Below are positions 1 to 9,263 of a DNA stretch of 64,000 nucleotides, piece after piece; position 1 is the stretch's first letter; every line of letters begins with the position of its first letter. The translations under genes were made by a program, and so were the position numbers. The stretch lies in assembly GCA_016712145.1 (NCBI GenBank), contig JADJRO010000001.1, positions 2,170,501 to 2,234,500 on the forward strand, read 5' to 3'. Source of the DNA: Saprospiraceae bacterium. Its GTDB lineage: Bacteria > Bacteroidota > Bacteroidia > Chitinophagales > Saprospiraceae. The notes under the pieces are model-generated. The model made no database searches and was not told the origin of the DNA. It was given only the letters and a program-made list of their open reading frames with translations.

Positions 1-609
1 AATAAATCCATCCTTTAAGGTGGCTAAAATCTTTTTCGAACTATACATGATATTGTAGTTTGTACGGTCAATTAAAAACTCTGGGATTGTAATTAAAACA
101 CCGTCGTTGGAATAATCGATTTTACCGTTTACAACAATTGGATTACTTACCCCTTTAATCGTAAGGGTACCGGAAATCATCGCATTGTTTACAGAATCTT
201 TGATTTCGTTTATTTTATCAACTTTCAATTTTGCATCCGGGAATTGAGTCACATTAAAAAAATCCTCATTTTTTAAATGTTCATCCAACTTATTTCGGTC
301 GGATGCATCTTCAATATCTAAATTGCGAATGGTATTCATATCAATCAACAAATCAGCTGATTGAATTTGTAAATTGCCTCCAAATAATATGCCCGACTTA
401 AAATTTAAACGCCCATTGTGAGCGCCTGAAGGCGATTTACCCATCCAGTAAATAATACTTTGAGCTGTATCAATTTGAAATGAATCAGAACTTGTATGCA
501 AAGTGCCCTGCTCATTTGATTGCGGATTGGTTACACTTGTGTTTTGTTTACACGCACTCAATAAAAAAAATATACATGTCAATTGAAAAACAACATGAAT
601 TCTAAACAT
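1..609 (-). CDS. YceI-family lipoprotein (3' end outside window)
   Basis: The reading frame opens at the ATG at 609 and runs off the left edge with 203 codons and no stop. Residues 1-20 form a lipoprotein signal peptide ending in the lipobox LLSAC, so the mature protein should be lipid-anchored at C20. The rest fits the YceI fold, a lipocalin-like barrel that binds isoprenoid or amphiphilic ligands: GAHNGRLNFKSG, then HLKNEDFFNVTQFPDAKL, then SGTLTIKGVSNPI. The physiological ligand cannot be told from sequence. It lies 3 bases downstream of the MerR-type gene on the same strand, so the two may be cotranscribed. Family call is firm; the missing C-terminal part is only a few residues by family length. 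Confidence 0.85.
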   Translation of the reverse strand, partial: MFRIHVVFQLTCIFFLLSACKQNTSVTNPQSNEQGTLHTSSDSFQIDTAQSIIYWMGKSPSGAHNGRLNFKSGILFGGNLQIQSADLLIDMNTIRNLDIEDASDRNKLDEHLKNEDFFNVTQFPDAKLKVDKINEIKDSVNNAMISGTLTIKGVSNPIVVNGKIDYSNDGVLITIPEFLIDRTNYNIMYSSKKILATLKDGFI

Positions 610-612
610 ACC

Positions 613-1518
613 TTATTTTTTACAAATACAACTAATCTCTTTCAAGGTTTTAATAAATTGTTCCAATTCTTCAAATCCCCTTGTGATCCGAACACATTTT
701 GTTTGATCTGAAAAATGTTCAGAAAAATATCCTGTTAATAATAATATTGGAGGGTCTTGAATTTCATTTAAACAAGCTACTAATTCTTCAATAAATTTTA
801 TAGAACTTTCCTCATGAATGATGGTAAATAAAAATTGAGGCTTAATTATTTGAATCCCATCTAAAATATCAGTTGGATTTAAATCTGATCCTAAATCAAT
901 TGCCCTAAAATGATTTCTTCGAATGAACAACTCTACAAAATACTGATTGAGTTCCTGTTTTTCATCCGGAGGTAAAAACATCAAAAAACAGGTATTGTAA
1001 TCCTGTTCTTGATTTTCTAAATGACAGAGTTCATGAACCAATTTTTTCTTTATAATCCGATTTACAAATTCCTCATGTACTTTTTTTATACTTCCACTCA
1101 ACCACATGGTATTCAATTTATCCAGAAACGGCATCAAGATTTGATTGAATGTCATTTCAAATCCCATCTGGTGAATGTTAGTGTTTAACAGGTGTGTAAA
1201 TTTTTTTTCGTTGAGTTGCAAGATAGATAATGTCAACGCATCCAATGAATCCTTATTAAAAACCTCTACATCGCTGATATTCGCAACAAGGGATTCAATC
1301 TCCTGAGGAGGCATTTCAGATATAAGCGAAATTTTATATCCCTTTTGATTGAGTAAAGCAATATTGGCCAGGTTTTTAAGATCCTGATCATCATAAAACC
1401 GGATATTGGTCTGGGTTCTTTTTGGGTTGATAATTCCATAGCGCTTTTCCCAGATACGGATCGTATGGGCTTTGATTCCCGTCAACATTTCAAGATCCGC
1501 TATAGAGTATATTGCCAT
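613..1518 (-). CDS. MerR-family regulator with degenerate B12-binding-type domain
   Basis: A 301-residue cytoplasmic transcription regulator. Residues 1-70 form a MerR winged helix-turn-helix (YSIADLEMLTGIKAHTIRIW, then RYGI and FYDDQDL). The rest resembles the helical plus Rossmann-like cobalamin-binding half of CarH/LitR regulators (DLGSDLNPTDILDGIQIIKP). The expected ExxHxxG cobalamin-ligand motif is not visible: the matching stretch reads PPDEKQEL, so B12 or light sensing is doubtful. I chose the ATG at 1518 because MAIYSIADLE is the usual MerR start; an upstream extension would add 30 residues with no homology. It is divergent from bshA across 64 bases, so it could control bshA or the YceI gene (inference). 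Confidence 0.85.
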   Translation of the reverse strand: MAIYSIADLEMLTGIKAHTIRIWEKRYGIINPKRTQTNIRFYDDQDLKNLANIALLNQKGYKISLISEMPPQEIESLVANISDVEVFNKDSLDALTLSILQLNEKKFTHLLNTNIHQMGFEMTFNQILMPFLDKLNTMWLSGSIKKVHEEFVNRIIKKKLVHELCHLENQEQDYNTCFLMFLPPDEKQELNQYFVELFIRRNHFRAIDLGSDLNPTDILDGIQIIKPQFLFTIIHEESSIKFIEELVACLNEIQDPPILLLTGYFSEHFSDQTKCVRITRGFEELEQFIKTLKEISCICKK

Positions 1519-1582
1519 TAAAAATATCAAACCATGTAAGGTGTAATTAACATTTACCTTATTAAATTGTTTAATAATTCTT

Positions 1583-2722
1583 ATGCGCGACGTATTGAAT
1601 ATAGGCATTGTGTGCTACCCTACCTATGGAGGAAGCGGTGTAGTAGCTACTGAATTGGGGATGGCCTTGGCCAGAAAAGGTCATAAGGTACATTTTATCA
1701 GTTACCGGCGGCCTGCAAGATTGGGGCATTTTCTACCGAATGTATTTTATCACGAAGTAGCTCCTTTCGAATATCCATTATTCGATTTTAAACCCATGGA
1801 TACTGCCTTGGCCAGCAAGATCGTGGATGTGGCTCTGTATGAAAATCTGGATGTCTTACATGTCCATTATGCCATCCCACATGCAACCATTGGATATCTG
1901 GCTCGCGAAATACTTCGTTCAAAAAACAAAGCCCTTCCATTTGTAACGACCTTACATGGCACGGACATAACTTTAGTGGGCGCAGACCGATCTTTTTTCC
2001 CTGTAGTTGAATTTAGCATTAATCAATCCAATGCAGTTACTGCAGTTTCACAAGCTTTAAAAAATCAAACCCACGATACCTTTGATATTCAAAAAAATAT
2101 CATCGTTATCCCAAATTTTATTGACTTTGATCGGTTTACTAAAAAACCGAATCCAGAATTGCGATTGAAATTTGCTTTCGAAAATGAAAAAATTCTTATG
2201 CACGTTTCTAATTTTAGAAAAGTGAAACGCGTTGAAGATGTTCTTGCTGTTTTTAAAATGGTCAATCAACAACTTCCTTCCAAACTGGTTTTGATCGGTG
2301 ATGGTCCGGAACGACCTCGAATGGAAATGTTGAGTCGTGAGTGGGGAATCAGTCATGAAGTTTGTTTTTTAGGCAAGCAGGATAATGTTGAAGAACTGTT
2401 AGCGATCTCCGATTTATTTTTACTTCCATCTGAACACGAAAGTTTCGGTTTAGCAGCTTTGGAAGCAATGGCATGTGAAGTTCCCATTATTGCGTCAAAC
2501 ATTGGTGGCTTAACCGAAGTGATTCTACAAGGCAAAACCGGCTATGCTTGTCCGGTAGCCGATGTAGCTGAAATGTCGGATAAAGCAATTTACATTTTAT
2601 CCGATCCAGATCGCCATGCAGCATTTCGACTTGCTGCATTCAATCGGGCAAAAGATTTTGATATCCATCAAATATTACCTATGTATGAAGATACCTATTA
2701 TGAATGTAGGGTGGAAGGCTAG
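1583..2722 (+). CDS. bshA: N-acetyl-alpha-D-glucosaminyl L-malate synthase (bacillithiol step 1)
   Basis: A 379-residue GT4-family glycosyltransferase that joins UDP-GlcNAc to L-malate, the first step of bacillithiol synthesis in the cytosol. The N-terminus NIGIVCYPTYGGSGVVATEL is diagnostic of BshA. Later motifs are TLHGTDITLVG, the GT-B acceptor region AVSQALK, and the nucleotide-sugar E-x7-E motif in HESFGLAALEAMACEVP near residues 285-300. Length matches the family. The stop codon TAG falls in the first unit of the adjoining 7-bp repeat tract, so the last residue or two may have been altered by the repeat. No other bsh gene is nearby. Confidence 0.95.
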   Translation: MRDVLNIGIVCYPTYGGSGVVATELGMALARKGHKVHFISYRRPARLGHFLPNVFYHEVAPFEYPLFDFKPMDTALASKIVDVALYENLDVLHVHYAIPHATIGYLAREILRSKNKALPFVTTLHGTDITLVGADRSFFPVVEFSINQSNAVTAVSQALKNQTHDTFDIQKNIIVIPNFIDFDRFTKKPNPELRLKFAFENEKILMHVSNFRKVKRVEDVLAVFKMVNQQLPSKLVLIGDGPERPRMEMLSREWGISHEVCFLGKQDNVEELLAISDLFLLPSEHESFGLAALEAMACEVPIIASNIGGLTEVILQGKTGYACPVADVAEMSDKAIYILSDPDRHAAFRLAAFNRAKDFDIHQILPMYEDTYYECRVEG

Positions 2723-3148
2723 AGGCTGAAGGCTAGAGGTTGAAGGCTAGAGGAGGAAGGCTAGAGGAGGAAGGCTAGAGGAGGAAGGCTGAAGGCTAGA
2801 GGCTAGAGGCTAGAGGAGGAAGGCTGAAGGCTAGAGGCTAGAGGCTAGAGGAGGAAAAATGCTGCAATGATAAAATTTTGCAATCCTGTAATAAGGCTAA
2901 TAGGCTGAAGGCTAGAGGCTGAAGGCTAGAGGCTAGAGGCTAGAGGCTAGAGGCTAGAGGAGGAAAAATGCTGTAATGCTAAAATTTTGCAATTCTGTAA
3001 TAAGGCTAGAGGCTGAAGGCTAGAGGCTGAAGGCTAGAGGCTAGAGGCTAGAGGAGGAAAAATGCTGCAATGATAAAATTTTGCAATCCTGTAATAAGGC
3101 TAATAGACTAAAGGCTATAGACTAGAGACTAGAGACTATAGACTAGAG
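2718..3148. repeat. 7-bp tandem-repeat tract with three embedded modules
   Basis: The spacer between bshA and the HIT gene is filled with 7-base units, mainly GGCTAGA, GGCTGAA and GGAGGAA, in long head-to-tail runs. Three copies of a roughly 45-base module interrupt the runs, starting near 2854, 2964 and 3058; each begins GGAAAAATGCTG, contains AAAATTTTGCAAT and ends CTGTAATAAGGCTA. The copies differ at a few bases (for example GCAATGATA versus GTAATGCTA). Toward 3105-3148 the units decay to ACTAGAG and ACTATAG. Both flanking genes end in the tract and take their TAG stops from it. No coding capacity is seen. Confidence 0.9.
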
Positions 3149-3546
3149 CCTGAATTAAAATTCTTTTGAATCTCACTAGCCAAATTCTTATACTCAAGCT
3201 CTGAAAATTGCAAGCGTGGATTTGAAAAATTTAATTCACTAATTGCATTCAACGGAACCAGATGTATATGTGCATGTGGAACTTCCAGACCAATTACGGT
3301 CATCCCTACTTTAGTGCATGGCACGGTTTGCTTAATCGCATGGGCCATTTGTTTTGAAAACTGCATGAGCTGGTTTAAAATGTCATCCGGTAAATCGAAA
3401 AAATAATCAAGTTCCATTTTTGGAATGACCAGAGCATGTCCTTTAGCCAATGGTTTAATATCTAAAAATGAAAAGCAATACTCATTTTCAGCTAGAAAAT
3501 AACAGGGAATTTCTCCACCAATAATTTTTGTAAAAATACTTGCCAT
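3136..3546 (-). CDS. HIT-family nucleotide hydrolase/transferase
   Basis: A 136-residue cytosolic histidine-triad protein. The start FTKIIGGEIPCYFLAENEYC and the catalytic triad motif HAHIHL (residues about 99-104) place it in the HINT/Fhit-like group, which hydrolyses AMP-linked substrates such as nucleoside phosphoramidates. Its ATG overlaps the greA stop by one base (TAATG), so the two genes are translationally coupled. The last residues (NSGSSL) and the TAG stop lie in the edge of the 7-bp repeat tract, so the C-terminus may have been reshaped by the repeat. The true substrate is unknown. Confidence 0.9.
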   Translation of the reverse strand: MASIFTKIIGGEIPCYFLAENEYCFSFLDIKPLAKGHALVIPKMELDYFFDLPDDILNQLMQFSKQMAHAIKQTVPCTKVGMTVIGLEVPHAHIHLVPLNAISELNFSNPRLQFSELEYKNLASEIQKNFNSGSSL

Positions 3547-4022
3547 TAGGATGCAGTGATTTCCAAAACTTCCAAAATCATTTCACCGGCTGGCGTTTGA
3601 ATTTTAGCCTTGTCTCCCACTTTCTTTCCCAACAATCCTTGGCCAATCGGAGATGTAACAGAGATCCGGTTTACTTTAATATCCGCTTCTGCTTCCGATA
3701 CAATTTTATAAGTCATTTCTTTATTAACCTTGTGATTGTGGATGCGTACATTGGCCAACATGACTACATGGGATGTATCAATATCACTTTCATCAATGAT
3801 TCGGACATTCATTAATTTCTTCTCCAGATCATTGATTTTCATTTCAAGCATACCTTGAGCATCTTTTGCTGCATGGTATTCAGCATTTTCAGATAAATCT
3901 CCTTTTTCACGAGCTTCAGCAATTGCTCTTGCAACTTCTTGTCTGCCGTTCGTTTTTAATTGTTCTAAGTCATGCTTGAGCTTATCATAACCTTCCTGGG
4001 TCATGTAATTTAAATTGCTCAT
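3546..4022 (-). CDS. greA: Transcription elongation factor GreA
   Basis: 158 residues, the usual GreA length. The N-terminal coiled coil carries the acidic tip EKGDLSENAEYHAAKDAQG that enters the RNA polymerase secondary channel and stimulates cleavage of backtracked RNA. The C-terminal FKBP-like domain ends with VTSPIGQGLLGKKVGD and IQTPAGEMILEVLEI. It is the first gene of a two-gene unit with the HIT gene. A terminator hairpin lies just upstream (4041-4085), so greA is probably transcribed from its own promoter or by read-through. Confidence 0.97.
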   Translation of the reverse strand: MSNLNYMTQEGYDKLKHDLEQLKTNGRQEVARAIAEAREKGDLSENAEYHAAKDAQGMLEMKINDLEKKLMNVRIIDESDIDTSHVVMLANVRIHNHKVNKEMTYKIVSEAEADIKVNRISVTSPIGQGLLGKKVGDKAKIQTPAGEMILEVLEITAS

Positions 4023-4040
4023 AGTTTGTATATTTTTGAT

Positions 4041-4085
4041 TAAAAAGCAAAAGAACGTTTACCGGAAAGACCGGAAAACGTTCTT
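4041..4085 (-). terminator. Rho-independent terminator after the PorV/PorQ gene
   Basis: On the minus strand a GC-containing stem (AAGAACGTTT..CCGG paired with CCGG..AAACGTTCTT, loop about 5 bases) is followed by TTTTGCTTTTT. It sits between the PorV/PorQ gene stop at 4143 and the greA start at 4022, so it ends the outer-membrane operon or attenuates transcription into greA. Confidence 0.75.
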
Positions 4086-4142
4086 CAAATTCAATAATTA
4101 TTCTATTATAACAACATGAGAGCCTAAATTAGTTCAATCAAT

Positions 4143-5180
4143 TTAAAATTCCAGACGAACTCCAAATTGATGAGTTCCTTCGAATGGATCAGAATGCCTG
4201 TATCCATAGTCGATTCCCAGGCGGGTTTCTGATTTTTTCTTTAATGGAACTGAAATACTGGCACCTGCTGCTAAACCGGTATGGGCTGTCTTATTTATTT
4301 CGTCGCCTCCTGAGTCAAATTCATACTTATAAGAAGCTCTTAAAGCAAAGTATTCTGTTAATTTGATTTCTGCACCTCCACCAATTTCATCTCTTCCAAA
4401 AGAATTTGAAGTGAAATTTACAATGGGAGTAATCGTAACCATGTCTGAAGGAATAAAATCATAAGATACCCCAATATGCAATTGAGAAGGCAATTCAAAT
4501 TTATTGAGTCGAATGTTATAGGTTAAATCGGTATTTTCTGAACTTTTCAATTGTGTTGACAATCCATCTCCACTAAAATCCATAGGGCCTCCAACATTCC
4601 GCAAGGAAATACCAAATTTAAAATTGTCTTGGGAACCAGATACATATTGAATCCCTGCGTCTATAGCAAATCCAAACGTACTTAAATCCTGAATTGATTC
4701 AGAAATTCCACGAAACAATACACCAACCGTAATTTTGTTTCCAAACGTGTGTGCATATCCAACACCAATGTTACTGAATTTTGGACTATAGGTCGCACCC
4801 GTTCCTTCCGGTACAGCGGTTGTAGTAACCCGGATGTCTCCAAAGTCAACACTCATTATAGAGATCCCCAAGGTTCCACTTTTCCCAACTTTAGTAACAA
4901 AGCCTCCGGCATTTAAACCAATGCCGCTTGGTACCAACCATCTCGATTGGGCAAGGCCAATTTCCATTCGGTTTACCCTGGCAATACCTGCTACGTTTAC
5001 CATCATGGCTTCAACTCCACGGACACACGACGCATTTAAACTATTTAGCGCTCCGCTTCGAACCCATGGATTCATTAATAATTCATAAGCGCCGGCTTCA
5101 CCCTGGCGATCCGGATTTCCGCAAAAAGCTCCGGTATTTAAAATTGAAAGTGCAAAAAGAGTAAAAATTATTTTTCGCAT
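4143..5180 (-). CDS. PorV/PorQ-family outer-membrane protein
   Basis: 345 residues with a signal peptide (MRKIIFTLFALSILNTGAFC) and the PorV/PorQ hallmark N-terminus: AGAYELLMNPWVRSGAL, then SCVRGVEAMMVNVAGIAR. The remainder is alternating beta-strand pattern ending in a terminal aromatic, FGVRLEF, as expected of a 14-stranded outer-membrane barrel. Family members act in type IX secretion, shuttling or holding cargo at the outer membrane. It is the last gene after the TonB receptor and the large type IX cargo protein, which suggests it serves those two. It could be a specialised paralogue instead of the housekeeping PorV. Confidence 0.8.
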   Translation of the reverse strand: MRKIIFTLFALSILNTGAFCGNPDRQGEAGAYELLMNPWVRSGALNSLNASCVRGVEAMMVNVAGIARVNRMEIGLAQSRWLVPSGIGLNAGGFVTKVGKSGTLGISIMSVDFGDIRVTTTAVPEGTGATYSPKFSNIGVGYAHTFGNKITVGVLFRGISESIQDLSTFGFAIDAGIQYVSGSQDNFKFGISLRNVGGPMDFSGDGLSTQLKSSENTDLTYNIRLNKFELPSQLHIGVSYDFIPSDMVTITPIVNFTSNSFGRDEIGGGAEIKLTEYFALRASYKYEFDSGGDEINKTAHTGLAAGASISVPLKKKSETRLGIDYGYRHSDPFEGTHQFGVRLEF

Positions 5181-5202
5181 AAGTCTTCTATTAATCAGGT
5201 TT

Positions 5203-5238
5203 TAAAACAAGTGATTCCGGATTCAACCGGAATCACTT
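5203..5238. terminator. Bidirectional terminator-like hairpin
   Basis: A 12-bp perfect stem (AAGTGATTCCGG / CCGGAATCACTT, 6-base loop) lies in the 70-base gap between the 1328-residue protein gene and the PorV/PorQ gene. On the minus strand it is followed by GTTTTAAAACC; on the plus strand by a run of nine T. On the minus strand it could end or reduce transcription from the large gene into the next. Confidence 0.6.
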
Positions 5239-5250
5239 ATCAGTTTTTTT

Positions 5251-8200
5251 TTACAATCCGGATGGATCAAATTTTCTTGCTACACCAAACCACTTCACAA
5301 TTTTTTCTGCTCCGGTTGAATTTTCTTTAATGTGAATAATATAGGCTCCACTGGAAACAGGAACTCCTTTGAAGTTTGTTAAATCCCACTCCTGATCTGG
5401 TGCAATTTGTGTTTCAACAACACCTGGGTTGGAACCTGTTCTTCTAACAGGTACTTCGTCCCGTTTGTATTGTTTAATAAATTTACCATCAACTGAATAA
5501 ATCGTTACCGTACAATTTGCAGGGAGATTGGTAATCTTCACAACATTACTGAATTGACCCGTTTCATAACTTGAAAATCCATAATACGGATTTGGAACTA
5601 CATTCACATTGTCCAGGGCATTGTTGTAATCATTTTGCTTTGTCACTAATTGTGCTTCGTGACCTTTAATTGAAAATGAATAAAAATTATGTCCTTTGTT
5701 TTCATTCGTACCCAATGCATACTGATATGGATTTTGTACTCTCAATCGCACAGTCACATCATTTGGGATGATTCCGTCTTTATAAGATTTTAATTGTGCT
5801 TCAGGTGCAATTACTGACATACTGCACCAAGTAAAATCACGGAACAATCTGTTTTTATCAGCAATTTTAGTTGAATTCAATCCCAAGCGGAAACTTCTGC
5901 AAGAATCGTAAGGCGTTTTTGTAACATAGATATAATGATGACCTCCGATAAGCAATGAAAATAAAGTTTGCGATAATGGACACAGTGGATTTTGAATGAG
6001 ATATTCATCTGTTGGATTATACATCATATCATCTCCTGTCAATGGTCGTGCATTGCATCCATCCAAAAGGGTATTGTCCGCAGAATAAAATGAATTTTCT
6101 CCAAAGAAAATATTCAAACGCTTTCCTGATTCTACATCAACTGCATAACCTGGAAACCAACCCAATCCAGTACTGTCTTCGTTGGTGTCAATATCTGGCA
6201 ATCCGTCATTGTCTAAATCATCTTTCGTGACAGAAGGCTTTTTCTTTAAAGCAAAGTTTTTCAATCCGCTTACAGGAGAAACTAAATTTCCGCCCACATT
6301 TGGATTCCAAGTTTCAACAACCACACAACGGCTCCATTTAGATTTATCAGAAGTAAAAACGATATCTACATTGTTTAAATCAGACATTTTAATGGTCCCT
6401 CTGGTAACTTTAGATAAAGGATCAATCCAAACTGGTGTTAAGTAAACGGTATCAGAAGGTAATTTATATGGATACCAGGTACCTTTTATGTCGCCCAATC
6501 CCAGGTTTGAATAACACTCTTTTGGATCCAGTGCATAAGAGGGTTGACCCAAACTGGATAATATAAAATCAGATACTCCAATATTGTGATCTGCTTGCGC
6601 AGTTAACCATTTTTGTCCGTTTGGATCCTTGTAATCATAATAAAGTCCATCACCGATAACGCCACAGGTGTTTAAAGAATCACTCCCTGCTTCAATGGTT
6701 TGACCAATGACAACTGAAATTCCAAACTTGTTGAGAATTTGTTCGTTGAGGCGACTGATATCCGATTCTGAACGTGTTGTATCATTCGTAGTTTTATTGA
6801 CCAACAACCAATTAACGGGATCATCCAATTTAGTATTGGTAGGATTTGAGTCCGTAAATTTCAATTCATAATCGCCATCTTTTACACGAAGCGGATCATA
6901 GACTTTAATTTCTATTGGACCACGTCCGGGTTGATAGGTAACTTTTCCATCAAAACCCGGTGCCAACATTTTATCGTACATATCTGGCTTGAGTAATAAA
7001 TCAATGCCACCCATGCCTATTCCATCGTGACGGGTAATTTCAAAATTACTACCATATTTGGCATTGAGTTTTTCATATACCTGTGGTCTTGGGGTACCGG
7101 TATAAGGCTTGCCATCTTCATTTGGACCAATATTTAAACGTCCCGGACAATAGGTCATCCGTTGACCTAAATTTTCAACCAAATTATAATCCTTGTAATT
7201 ATTATAACCATAAGCAATTACAGTAAAGTAATATTTTTTATGATTGATCAGTCGGCGATCCCCTTTTGCAAATTGATCTTCAGTAACTTTAAATGTATGT
7301 CTGATGCCCAGGTTTGGACCTGCAACTTTCTCTACCGGAGAATAAACGATCGGATGTGTTGTAGGATCCGGACTTGGATTTTTCTGACCAACCCAATTGT
7401 ATATTTTTTTAATATTATTTTTTAAATCAACAGTATAGATCTCACGTACTTTAGTTGGATCTGCAATGGTTGCATCATTTAAGGTAATAGAAGGATCGGC
7501 TACTTGAAAGATGCGATATCCTTCAAAGCGGTATAAACTATCTACACCTAAAGGAAGTCCAATGCCTGCTTCCGCATACGATTCAAATTTATTATTTGAG
7601 TTCAAGTCATTAGTAAGAACCAATATTAATTCCTGATCCAACTCGATAATATCTACATCGGGTGCATCCGGACCGTCTTTAATTTTAAAGCAGTTGTCAA
7701 ATAGATCCTGAGATAATTTATCTGCAGCATACAATTCATCCATATTTGGACATGGATAATTTTGATCTGGAACAAAAGGTACACCGATAATTAATTCATT
7801 GATTGCTCCTGGCAATAATTTCATAGGACCTGTAGCTTGCAATGTTCTGCGGTCGCCTTCCCCTAAAGAAGCTGTACACATACTCCAACCAGCTTGATTA
7901 TTAGGATCATCACTTACTGCATACCGTGTGGTATCTTGAGAAGACGGATTGTAACCACTTCCCCCTTTAGTCAATGGGGTTCCATCTCTCCAATGTCCGG
8001 TTAGGTATCGATAATACTCGATGGCTGTTCCTGGATCAGTAGTAGCTGCCGGATGGTTGCCTACCGATCCATTATTGTAATACATAAAGGATGACATGCC
8101 AAGTTCTTTTCCAAATTCATCTAGCGGACCTCTGAAATAATCTACTCCTAAAAGCGGTATTTCTGTACAATACGTATTTACACCTTGATCACAATTACAA

Positions 8201-9237
8201 CCATTGGATCCATCTGAAGGATCTATGTTATAGATATACATCAAACTGCGCTCTTTGTTACAACCGACATAATCGTCTGTATAACAACCTAAATCCGGAT
8301 CAATCCACATCGCAAAATAGCAGTCTTCCAATTCTTGTGGAGCACGATTAATCAACTTATAACGCTGGAAGGTCATGTCATTGATTTCATCACCGGTATT
8401 AAAGGCAAATGCCTGGACCTGCACTTCCATACGAATCGGTTCGCCATTTGAATTGGTGTGAATGGCACCCCCTCCGTTGTCATTATATACCCAGAAATAC
8501 ATTTGATCTGGATAAACGGGTTCAGTACATCCTCTGATATCGATGATTGGAAAATCTCCAAATTCTGGTTCATAAATTCCATTATCAGAAGGAGAGCCTG
8601 GTTCTTCATAAAATAAACCTAAACCTTGAGGAAGGAAGGGCAATTCAAATCCATATTTGGATGAAAAATATTTATTACCTCTGGCCGGATAGTATAAAAC
8701 GTCTTCCGGAATTTCAGAAAGAGTTAAAGCACGAGTATCTTTAACCTCTTTATAAATTTTTTGTTGATCGCGAATACTCTTTCCAAGAACTACAAAAAAC
8801 TGGTCCCAGTTTAAACAATCTTCTGCTGTTGTTTCACCTGTATTAGGAGTTAATGGACCAGGCCAACAATCGTTCATAGATGGTCGACGATATGCCTGCG
8901 CCATTAAATGCAAGTTTCTGGAAGGATCGTATCCTCCTACCCAAACTGCTCCGGCATAAATTGCAGAAACTGGTTTTTTACTGGATCCTTCCGGTACTTT
9001 TGGTACGATGTAAGAACCTTTACTTAAATCCCACCATACATCCCCGCCGTTTAATAAACGTGCGCGTACGTTGTTGATGTCCATGTCTATTTGCTTGGTA
9101 GCAGCAGCACAGGCACCCCCTCTAGGTTTTAAGTTTTTAGATGTCTTGGGATTGGGAGCCACATGTTCTGGTCGGTTTGAAAAACCAACCGTCTGACTCA
9201 CGAATAAAATGCTTAAGAATAATACTATTGATCTCAT
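5251..9237 (-). CDS. Large secreted protein with type IX C-terminal sorting domain
   Basis: A 1328-residue exported protein. The ATG at 9237 starts a clean signal peptide (MRSIVLFLSILFVSQTVGFS). The N-terminal part has a conserved Bacteroidota pattern with Cys pairs (RGGACAAATKQIDMDINNVR, YAGAVWVGGYDP). The last 90 residues resemble a type IX sorting domain: VVPNPYYGFSSYE, then NLPANCTVTIYSVDGKFIKQ, GVPVSSGAYIIHI and IVKWFGVARKF. It lies 26 bases from the TonB receptor stop (only 8 bases if a longer TTG start is used) and upstream of a PorV/PorQ gene, so the three probably form one surface complex. The enzymatic or binding function is not recognised. Confidence 0.8.
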   Translation of the reverse strand: MRSIVLFLSILFVSQTVGFSNRPEHVAPNPKTSKNLKPRGGACAAATKQIDMDINNVRARLLNGGDVWWDLSKGSYIVPKVPEGSSKKPVSAIYAGAVWVGGYDPSRNLHLMAQAYRRPSMNDCWPGPLTPNTGETTAEDCLNWDQFFVVLGKSIRDQQKIYKEVKDTRALTLSEIPEDVLYYPARGNKYFSSKYGFELPFLPQGLGLFYEEPGSPSDNGIYEPEFGDFPIIDIRGCTEPVYPDQMYFWVYNDNGGGAIHTNSNGEPIRMEVQVQAFAFNTGDEINDMTFQRYKLINRAPQELEDCYFAMWIDPDLGCYTDDYVGCNKERSLMYIYNIDPSDGSNGCNCDQGVNTYCTEIPLLGVDYFRGPLDEFGKELGMSSFMYYNNGSVGNHPAATTDPGTAIEYYRYLTGHWRDGTPLTKGGSGYNPSSQDTTRYAVSDDPNNQAGWSMCTASLGEGDRRTLQATGPMKLLPGAINELIIGVPFVPDQNYPCPNMDELYAADKLSQDLFDNCFKIKDGPDAPDVDIIELDQELILVLTNDLNSNNKFESYAEAGIGLPLGVDSLYRFEGYRIFQVADPSITLNDATIADPTKVREIYTVDLKNNIKKIYNWVGQKNPSPDPTTHPIVYSPVEKVAGPNLGIRHTFKVTEDQFAKGDRRLINHKKYYFTVIAYGYNNYKDYNLVENLGQRMTYCPGRLNIGPNEDGKPYTGTPRPQVYEKLNAKYGSNFEITRHDGIGMGGIDLLLKPDMYDKMLAPGFDGKVTYQPGRGPIEIKVYDPLRVKDGDYELKFTDSNPTNTKLDDPVNWLLVNKTTNDTTRSESDISRLNEQILNKFGISVVIGQTIEAGSDSLNTCGVIGDGLYYDYKDPNGQKWLTAQADHNIGVSDFILSSLGQPSYALDPKECYSNLGLGDIKGTWYPYKLPSDTVYLTPVWIDPLSKVTRGTIKMSDLNNVDIVFTSDKSKWSRCVVVETWNPNVGGNLVSPVSGLKNFALKKKPSVTKDDLDNDGLPDIDTNEDSTGLGWFPGYAVDVESGKRLNIFFGENSFYSADNTLLDGCNARPLTGDDMMYNPTDEYLIQNPLCPLSQTLFSLLIGGHHYIYVTKTPYDSCRSFRLGLNSTKIADKNRLFRDFTWCSMSVIAPEAQLKSYKDGIIPNDVTVRLRVQNPYQYALGTNENKGHNFYSFSIKGHEAQLVTKQNDYNNALDNVNVVPNPYYGFSSYETGQFSNVVKITNLPANCTVTIYSVDGKFIKQYKRDEVPVRRTGSNPGVVETQIAPDQEWDLTNFKGVPVSSGAYIIHIKENSTGAEKIVKWFGVARKFDPSGL

Positions 9238-9263
9238 AAAGCAAAACTTGTTCAATGATTAAA

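Noticed and set aside
2718..3148. CRISPR array
   Set aside because: The repeat unit is 7 bases, the copies touch each other, and there are no unique spacers of fixed length or cas genes.
5203..5238. Attenuator for the PorV/PorQ gene
   Set aside because: No leader peptide or alternative pairing is visible; a plain terminator explains the hairpin.
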